From Caballeronia glebae (lineage in GTDB: Bacteria; Pseudomonadota; Gammaproteobacteria; Burkholderiales; Burkholderiaceae): 64,000 nucleotides of DNA. The stretch covers positions 62,001 through 126,000 of the forward strand of contig NZ_FCOJ02000017.1 of NCBI RefSeq assembly GCF_001545035.1, written 5' to 3'. Positions within the stretch are counted from its first letter, which is position 1; every line of letters begins with the position of its first letter. Below, piece by piece: positions 58,921 to 64,000 of the stretch. The notes under the pieces were generated by a model. That model was not told the origin of the DNA, made no database searches, and saw nothing but the letters and a program-made list of their open reading frames with translations. The position numbers and the translations under genes are program-made.

Positions 58921-60317
58921 ACGCACGCAACGACATTCAGCAGTACGCGCAAACCGTATCGCGACGCCTCGCATCGTTCACGACGCATCTGCAATTGAGC
59001 GACGTGCCGCAAAGCGTGCGCGAGCGCGCGAAGCATCTGATCCTCGATAGCATCGGCCTCGCTTATGCCACGTTGAAGCTGCCTTACGCGAGTTCGACAC
59101 TCGCCGCCATGCAGGAACTCGGCAGCGGTGAAGCGACGGTCTTCGGCCACACACAAAAGCTCGCACTGCGCGATGCGATGTTGCTCAACGGTCTTCTGAT
59201 CCACAGCCTCGACTTCGACGACACGCATGCACGCGGCGTGATCCATTCGACCGCGAGCGCGTTGCCGGTGGCGTTCAATCTCGCGGAGCGCGAGAACGCG
59301 AGCGGCGCGGATCTGCTCACCGCGTATCTCTGCGCGATGGAAGTATCGACGCGTGTCGGCGCTGCGGCGAAGAGCGGCTTCCACAATGCGGGCTTTCATC
59401 CGACGGGACTGGTCGGCGCGTTCGGCTGCTCGCTCGGCGCGGCGCGTCTGCTCGGTCTGTCCGTTGAGCAGGCGCAACATGCGCAAGGCATCGCGTTGTC
59501 GATGGCTTCGGGCAACCTCGAATTCCTGCAGGATGGCGCATGGACGAAGCGTCTGCATCCGGGTTGGGCGGCGGTGGCGGGCGCGACCTCCGCGACGCTC
59601 GCGAAGCATGGTTATATCGGTCCGGGCGCGACTTATGAAGGCCGCTTCGGTCTCTACGCGCTCTACGTGAAGACGCCGCTCGAAGCGGGCGATATCGACA
59701 TCGCGACGGCGGGCCTCGGCGAGACATGGGAAATCGACGGCGTCGCGCTCAAGCCGATTCCCGCGTGCCACTTCACGCATGCGTCGTCGGATGCGGCCAT
59801 CGCGCTGCATCGCGCACATAGTTTGCAAGCTAACGATATCGAGCGCGTGATCGTGCGCGTGCCCGGCCCGACGATTCCGATCGTCTGCGAGCCGGTCGCG
59901 CCGAAGCAGAAGCCGTCGAACAGCTACGACGCGCAGTTCAGCATCCCGTACATCGTCGCGACCGGGTTGTTGCGCGGCCGCTTCACGCTCGACGATCTCG
60001 AAGCCGATGCGCTCGCGGACGAAACCGTGCGCGCAGTCGCGGCCCGCGTCACGCACGAAGCGGACCCGAACTCGACCTTCCCGCGCCACTACACGGGCGA
60101 GGTGATCGTCCATACGCGCGACGGCCGCACGCTCGCGCATCGTGAAGCGGTCAATCGCGGCTCGTCGGACAGGCCGCTCGGCAATGACGAAATCGTCGCG
60201 AAGTTCTTCGATAACGCGCAGCGCAACGTGTCGCGCGACGCGGCCGAGCGCATCTGCGAAGCGGTGCTCGCGCTCGACACACGACCGGCGCGCACGCTCG
60301 CGCAAGCGCTCCCATAA
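58917..60317 (+). CDS. MmgE/PrpD family protein
   Basis: A 466-residue protein of the MmgE/PrpD fold (2-methylcitrate dehydratase and relatives): RAKHLILDSIGLAYATLKLPYASS, LNGLLIHSLDFDDTHARGVIHSTASALPVAFNLAE, GFHPTGLVGAFGCSLGAARLLGLSVEQAQHAQGIALSMASG and HPGWAAVAGATSATLA. The His/Asp-rich DFDDTHARGVIH segment is the active-site region. A PrpD-like gene of unknown exact role also occurs in the known itaconate cluster. The family also contains cis-aconitate decarboxylase, so a (de)carboxylase or dehydratase/isomerase role is possible. ATGA overlap with the MFS gene. Confidence 0.85.
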   Translation: MNARNDIQQYAQTVSRRLASFTTHLQLSDVPQSVRERAKHLILDSIGLAYATLKLPYASSTLAAMQELGSGEATVFGHTQKLALRDAMLLNGLLIHSLDFDDTHARGVIHSTASALPVAFNLAERENASGADLLTAYLCAMEVSTRVGAAAKSGFHNAGFHPTGLVGAFGCSLGAARLLGLSVEQAQHAQGIALSMASGNLEFLQDGAWTKRLHPGWAAVAGATSATLAKHGYIGPGATYEGRFGLYALYVKTPLEAGDIDIATAGLGETWEIDGVALKPIPACHFTHASSDAAIALHRAHSLQANDIERVIVRVPGPTIPIVCEPVAPKQKPSNSYDAQFSIPYIVATGLLRGRFTLDDLEADALADETVRAVAARVTHEADPNSTFPRHYTGEVIVHTRDGRTLAHREAVNRGSSDRPLGNDEIVAKFFDNAQRNVSRDAAERICEAVLALDTRPARTLAQALP

Positions 60318-60344
60318 GACATACACACGGATACAGGAGAAGCA

Positions 60345-61529
60345 ATGGCCACCATCGACGCCGACCAACAGCAGGACATGAGCGAGCACGAAGCGAACGA
60401 GACGCTCATTCTCGACATGCTCGACCGCTTCCTCAAGACGGAAGTGAAACCCTACGTGCACGAGCTCGACGCGAAGGACGAGTATCCGCATGCAATCGTC
60501 GAGAAGATGAAGGACATGGGGCTCTTCGGTTGCCTGATCGCGCCTGAGTATGGCGGCCTGGGTCTGACGACTGCGACCTACGCGAAGATCGTCGATCGCA
60601 TTTCGGCGGTGTGGATGTCGGTGAGCGGCATCATCAATTCGCATCTCATCATGGCGATGACGATCCAGCGCAACGGCACCGAAGCGCAGAAGCGCGAGTT
60701 CCTGCCGCGCATGGCGACGGGCGAACTGCGCGGCGGCATTGGATTGACCGAGCCGGATTGCGGCACGGACCTTCAGGCGATCCGCACGGTCGCGCGCCGC
60801 GAGGGCGACGAGTATGTCGTCAACGGCAGCAAGACCTGGATCACCAACAGCAAGTACGGCAATATCCTCGCGCTGCTCGTGAAGACCGATCCGGAAGCGC
60901 AACCGCGTCACAAGGGCATGAGCCTCCTGATCGTCGAGAAGGGACCGGGCTTCGAAGTGAGCCGGCAGTTGGAGAAGCTCGGCTACAAGGGGATCGACAC
61001 GTGCGAGCTTACGTTCACCGATTTTCGCGTGCCGGTGTCGCGCGTGATCGGCGGGCAGGAAGGGCTCGGCCTCAAGCAGATTTTGAGCGGGCTGGAACTG
61101 GGCCGCATCAATGTGGCTGCGCGTGGTGTCGGCGTCGCGCAGGCCGCGCTCGATGAATCGATCGCGTATTCGCAGCAGCGCAAGACCTTCGGCAAGCCGA
61201 TCTGCGAGCATCAGGCGATCGCGCTCAAGCTCGGTGAAATGGCGACGCGCGTGGAAGCCGCGCGCCTCCTGACCGACTCCGCCGCGCGCGCGTACGACAA
61301 GGGCCAGCGCTGCGATATGGAAGCGGGCATGGCGAAGTACTTCGCGACCGAGGCGGCTGTCGAGAACAGCATGGAAGCCATGCGCATTCATGGCGCGTAT
61401 GGTTATTCGAAGGAATACAACGTCGAGCGGCTGTATCGCGATGCGCCGCTTCTGACCATCGGCGAAGGCACCAACGAGATGCAACGCCTGATCATCGCCA
61501 AGATGCTGATTGCGAGGAACCCCGCATGA
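60345..61529 (+). CDS. Acyl-CoA dehydrogenase, possibly methylsuccinyl-CoA dehydrogenase
   Basis: A 394-residue FAD enzyme. The catalytic Glu is in TIGEGTNEMQRLI near the C-terminus; FAD/substrate segments GGIGLTEPDCGTDLQAIRT, VVNGSKTWITNSKYGNILALLVKTDP and AYSQQRKTFGKPICEHQAIALKLGEMAT are standard. It would form a C=C bond in a CoA thioester. Itaconate-type clusters contain such a gene, and oxidation of methylsuccinyl-CoA to mesaconyl- or itaconyl-CoA would feed the same route (inference). It ends in a 4-bp overlap with the CoA-transferase gene. Confidence 0.88.
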   Translation: MATIDADQQQDMSEHEANETLILDMLDRFLKTEVKPYVHELDAKDEYPHAIVEKMKDMGLFGCLIAPEYGGLGLTTATYAKIVDRISAVWMSVSGIINSHLIMAMTIQRNGTEAQKREFLPRMATGELRGGIGLTEPDCGTDLQAIRTVARREGDEYVVNGSKTWITNSKYGNILALLVKTDPEAQPRHKGMSLLIVEKGPGFEVSRQLEKLGYKGIDTCELTFTDFRVPVSRVIGGQEGLGLKQILSGLELGRINVAARGVGVAQAALDESIAYSQQRKTFGKPICEHQAIALKLGEMATRVEAARLLTDSAARAYDKGQRCDMEAGMAKYFATEAAVENSMEAMRIHGAYGYSKEYNVERLYRDAPLLTIGEGTNEMQRLIIAKMLIARNPA

Positions 61530-62716
61530 GCCTGCCTCTTTCCGGCGTACGAATCGTCGCCATCGAACAATACGGCGCGGGTCCTTTCGCGACGCAACAT
61601 CTCGCCGATCTCGGTGCGGAAGTCATCAAGATCGAGAACTTCCGCGAAGGCGGCGATGTGGGCCGCAACGTGGGGCCGCATTTTTTCGGCGAGGGCGATA
61701 GCCATTTTTTCGAAGCGTTCAATCGCAACAAGTGCAGCCTGACGCTCGATCTGAAAAAGACCGAAGGGCGCGAGGTATTGCTCGATCTCGTGAAGTCGAG
61801 CGATGCGGTCTTCAACAATCTGCGCGGCGATCTGCCCGTGAAGCTGGGTCTCACCTACGACCAGTTGAAGGACGCAAATCCGGCTATCGTGTGCGCGCAT
61901 CTGTCGGCTTATGGACGCACCGGCAGCCGCGCATCGTGGCCCGGCTACGACTATCTGATGCAGGCGGAAGCGGGCTATCTCTCGGTCACGGGCGAGCCGG
62001 ACAGCCCGCCCGCGCGTTTCGGTCTTTCGATCATCGACCTGATGACGGGCACCACCGCCGCGATGGCGCTGCTCGCGGGTCTCGTGGAGGCGCGCACAAC
62101 GGGCATCGGCCGCGACATGGACACGAGCCTCTTCGATGTCGCGCTGCATAACCTCGCGTATGTCGGCACGTGGTATCTGAACGGCGGCACGGTGACGGGG
62201 CGCGACCGGCGTTCGGCGCATCCGTCGCTCACGCCGAGCCAGTTGTACAAGACGAAGGACGGCTGGATCTTCCTGATGTGCAACAAGGAAAAGTTCTGGG
62301 GCGTGCTGGCCGAGATACTCGACAAGCCGTCGTGGATTACCGATGAACGCTTCTGCAATTTCAAGGCGCGGCTCGCGAATCGCGATCTCGTCGAACAGGA
62401 ACTGGATGCGGCGCTTTCGCGCGCGACGACCGCCGAATGGCTCGCGCGTCTGGGCGGACGCGTGCCCGCCGCGCCGGTGTACGACGTCAAGCAGGCGCTC
62501 GATAATCCGTTCGTCGCGGAGCGTGAGGGCGTGACCGAAGCGGAGCATCCGCGCTTCGGCCGCGTGCGCAACGTGGCGGCGCCGGTTCGCGTGAACGAGA
62601 CCTTGCCCGCGCGCGCCGCGCCCGAACTCGGGCAGGACAACGAGAGGCTTTTTGCCGAACTCGGTTACGATGCTGGACGGATCGCCCGGTTGCGCGAGAG
62701 CGGTGCGGTGCAATGA
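61526..62716 (+). CDS. CaiB/BaiF family CoA-transferase, probable itaconate CoA-transferase
   Basis: A 396-residue class III CoA-transferase. IVAIEQYGAGPFATQHLADLGAEVIKIE, LTLDLKKTEGREVLLDLVKSSDAVFNNLRGDLPVKLGL, and GIGRDMDTSLFDVALHNLAYVGTWYLNGG, whose first Asp aligns with the catalytic Asp of formyl-CoA transferase, are visible. It should transfer CoA, probably from succinyl-CoA, to itaconate or a related C5 acid. Start and stop both overlap neighbours by 4 bp (acyl-CoA dehydrogenase and GntR), so the whole run is translationally coupled. Confidence 0.87.
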   Translation: MSLPLSGVRIVAIEQYGAGPFATQHLADLGAEVIKIENFREGGDVGRNVGPHFFGEGDSHFFEAFNRNKCSLTLDLKKTEGREVLLDLVKSSDAVFNNLRGDLPVKLGLTYDQLKDANPAIVCAHLSAYGRTGSRASWPGYDYLMQAEAGYLSVTGEPDSPPARFGLSIIDLMTGTTAAMALLAGLVEARTTGIGRDMDTSLFDVALHNLAYVGTWYLNGGTVTGRDRRSAHPSLTPSQLYKTKDGWIFLMCNKEKFWGVLAEILDKPSWITDERFCNFKARLANRDLVEQELDAALSRATTAEWLARLGGRVPAAPVYDVKQALDNPFVAEREGVTEAEHPRFGRVRNVAAPVRVNETLPARAAPELGQDNERLFAELGYDAGRIARLRESGAVQ

Positions 62717-63537
62717 CGACGCTTGCACCGGATGATGTCGCGCGAAAGGCGGGTCCTTCCGTCAATCCTTCATCGTGCGTGCAAAAGATGGTCAACGTGC
62801 TCGGTCAACAGCCGCGCTATCTGCAACTGGCGCAGACGCTTATCAACGAAATCCAGAGCGGGCGCTTTCCTGTGGGCTCCACCATTCCCACCGAATTCGA
62901 ACTTTGCGAGCAGTTCGGCGCGAGCCGCTCGACCGTGCGCGAAGCGGTCAAGCAACTCGTGCAGCTCGGCATGGTGGTGCGGCAAGCCGGCATCGGCACG
63001 ACCGTCAAGGCGGTGAATTCGGAAGGCAGCTATCGCCAGGTCATGCAGCAACTGAGCGACCTGCATCGCTATTCCGCCGATACCGCGCTCCAGGTTCTGA
63101 AGAAAGAGACCGTCGAGGTGAGCGATGCGTCGCTCTGCGCGATGTTGCAGGCTAAACCCGGCGAAACGTGGCTGCGTCTCGAAGGCATCCGGCGCTCGCC
63201 CGAGAGCGTCGATCCGATCTGTCATACCGAGGTCTATATCCAGCCCGCGTTCCGTTCGCTGACGGGTATCGAAGACGATCCGCACACGCCCATCTTCACG
63301 ATGATCGAGCGTCAGTTCGGCGAGCAGATCGCGCGCGTCGAGCAGGAGATTCGCGCGATGGCGCTGCCCGCGAACATCGCGCGCCTCGTCAACGCCAAGG
63401 CACGCTCGCCTGCGCTATGGCTGTCGCGCCGTTACTTCAACAAGCGGGGCGAGATCGTCGAGGCAGCGGTCAGCATTCATCCCGCCGACCGCTTCAGCTA
63501 TTCGGAGACGTTCCAGCGCGGCTGGAGCGGCGCCTGA
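62713..63537 (+). CDS. GntR-family regulator with UTRA domain (HutC subfamily)
   Basis: A 274-residue regulator. The GntR winged helix is PRYLQLAQTLINEIQSGRFPVGSTIPTEFELCEQFGASRSTVREAVKQLVQLGMVVRQAGIGTTVK about residues 36-101; the C-terminal UTRA ligand domain starts near LQVLKKETVEVSDASLCAML and includes ICHTEVYIQPAFRSLTGI. It lies inside the operon rather than divergent from it, overlapping the CoA-transferase gene by 4 bp. Its probable operator is the dyad at 56859-56876, with a CoA ester or C5 acid as inducer (inference). Confidence 0.88.
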   Translation: MTTLAPDDVARKAGPSVNPSSCVQKMVNVLGQQPRYLQLAQTLINEIQSGRFPVGSTIPTEFELCEQFGASRSTVREAVKQLVQLGMVVRQAGIGTTVKAVNSEGSYRQVMQQLSDLHRYSADTALQVLKKETVEVSDASLCAMLQAKPGETWLRLEGIRRSPESVDPICHTEVYIQPAFRSLTGIEDDPHTPIFTMIERQFGEQIARVEQEIRAMALPANIARLVNAKARSPALWLSRRYFNKRGEIVEAAVSIHPADRFSYSETFQRGWSGA

Positions 63538-63565
63538 CGCTTTCGAGGCATTCGAGGAAATTCAC

Positions 63566-64000
63566 ATGATTGCACGCAGTTTTCTGTTCGTTCCGGGCGA
63601 CCGTCCGGAGCGGTTCGACAAGGCATTGGCGACGCGCGCGCATCGTGTCGTCATCGATCTGGAAGATGCCGTCGCCATCGACGCGAAAGCGCAGGCGCGC
63701 GCGCAGGTCGCGCAATGGTTGCAAACGCAACTATCGGACGAGACGCGCGAGCGTGTTGTGATTCGCGTGAACGCTTATGGCACGCCGTGGCATGAGGAAG
63801 ACATCGCGATGATGCGCGCGGCGAACGTGCGGGCCGTGATGGTTCCGAAGGCCGAGGACGCGGCCCAACTCGCCAATATCGCGGCGCGTTGTGCCGATCG
63901 CGTCGAACTGATCGCGCTCGTGGAAAGCGTCGCGGGCGTGGTGCGCATGCGTGAGATCGCGCAGTGCGAGCGCGTGGCGCGGCTGGCTTTCGGCTCGTTC
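63566..64000 (+). CDS. HpcH/HpaI/CitE-family lyase, N-terminal part; probable (S)-citramalyl-CoA lyase
   Basis: The first 145 residues are present; the gene runs off the window. MIARSFLFVPGDRPERFDKALATRAHRVVIDLEDAVAIDAKAQAR is the classic CitE start, with the phosphate/CoA-contacting Arg of GDRPERF and the DLEDAV acidic segment; VIRVNAYGTPWHEEDI and VMVPKAEDA follow. CitE-type enzymes split malyl-, citryl- or citramalyl-CoA. In this cluster cleavage of (S)-citramalyl-CoA to acetyl-CoA and pyruvate would complete itaconate breakdown. It starts 28 bp after the GntR gene with GAGGAA upstream. Confidence 0.85.
   Translation, partial: MIARSFLFVPGDRPERFDKALATRAHRVVIDLEDAVAIDAKAQARAQVAQWLQTQLSDETRERVVIRVNAYGTPWHEEDIAMMRAANVRAVMVPKAEDAAQLANIAARCADRVELIALVESVAGVVRMREIAQCERVARLAFGSF

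Noticed and set aside
58902..61484. 860-residue minus-strand open frame under the PrpD and acyl-CoA dehydrogenase genes
   Set aside because: No domain, extreme Arg/His/Ala content, and antisense to two well-conserved genes.

Overview
The window is GC-rich, almost fully coding DNA from a Burkholderiaceae-type betaproteobacterium. Caballeronia, Paraburkholderia or Burkholderia fit best; this is inferred from base composition, codon use and gene families, because no rRNA or marker gene is present. There are no tRNA or rRNA genes, CRISPR arrays or intact insertion sequences. Transporters, oxidoreductases and local regulators dominate, as is usual for a catabolic region of a secondary chromosome or megaplasmid.

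Layout. 1-9547: an edge-cut LysR regulator, then a polyamine-type ABC importer (ATPase, two permeases, periplasmic binding protein) interleaved with a HAD hydrolase, a PuuB-like FAD oxidase, an aldehyde dehydrogenase and a GMC oxidoreductase. 9641-9928: a striking palindromic element with the order A-B-B'-C-C'-A'. 10025-15955: EutQ-like cupin, AstE/AspA-type deacylase, GabD-like dehydrogenase, tartrate/D-malate dehydrogenase, Lrp regulator and class III aminotransferase. With the first block this looks like one locus for an amine or N-acylated amine. 16119-21772: housekeeping and accessory genes, including a DUF488 protein whose C-terminus is a 9-bp tandem repeat. 21788-33666: a phytanoyl-CoA dioxygenase-like gene, a TetR regulator divergent from a DgcA/StcD-like demethylase, and a seven-gene operon joining a polyamine-type ABC importer to an HcnABC/opine-oxidase-like trio, with an IclR regulator and palindromic operators. 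33670-35509: SYLF lipoprotein, RlpA-like protein, and a NUDIX gene broken by an in-frame stop. 35529-40107: a 2-hydroxycarboxylate transporter, DctB-like kinase and DctD-like regulator in one operon behind a sigma-54 promoter. 41409-46419: a sulfonate-type ABC importer, an extra family 3 binding protein and a flavin monooxygenase. 46476-49738: FKBP, a lipoprotein, and an MFS/LysR pair. 49797-56096: a LysR regulator, a small coupled membrane ORF, a cytosine-deaminase-like amidohydrolase, (S)-ureidoglycine aminohydrolase, a truncated second amidohydrolase, an ArsB/NhaD-type transporter and an orphan amino-acid binding protein. 56387-64000: a lipoprotein, then a cluster (MaoC hydratase, MFS, MmgE/PrpD, acyl-CoA dehydrogenase, CaiB CoA-transferase, GntR, CitE lyase) that matches the known itaconate/methylsuccinate degradation gene set.

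The most unusual items are the T-shaped palindromic element, a 14-bp motif shared by two divergently placed promoters of the purine/ureide-like region, the NUDIX nonsense codon, and the autoregulated sigma-54 transporter/two-component operon.
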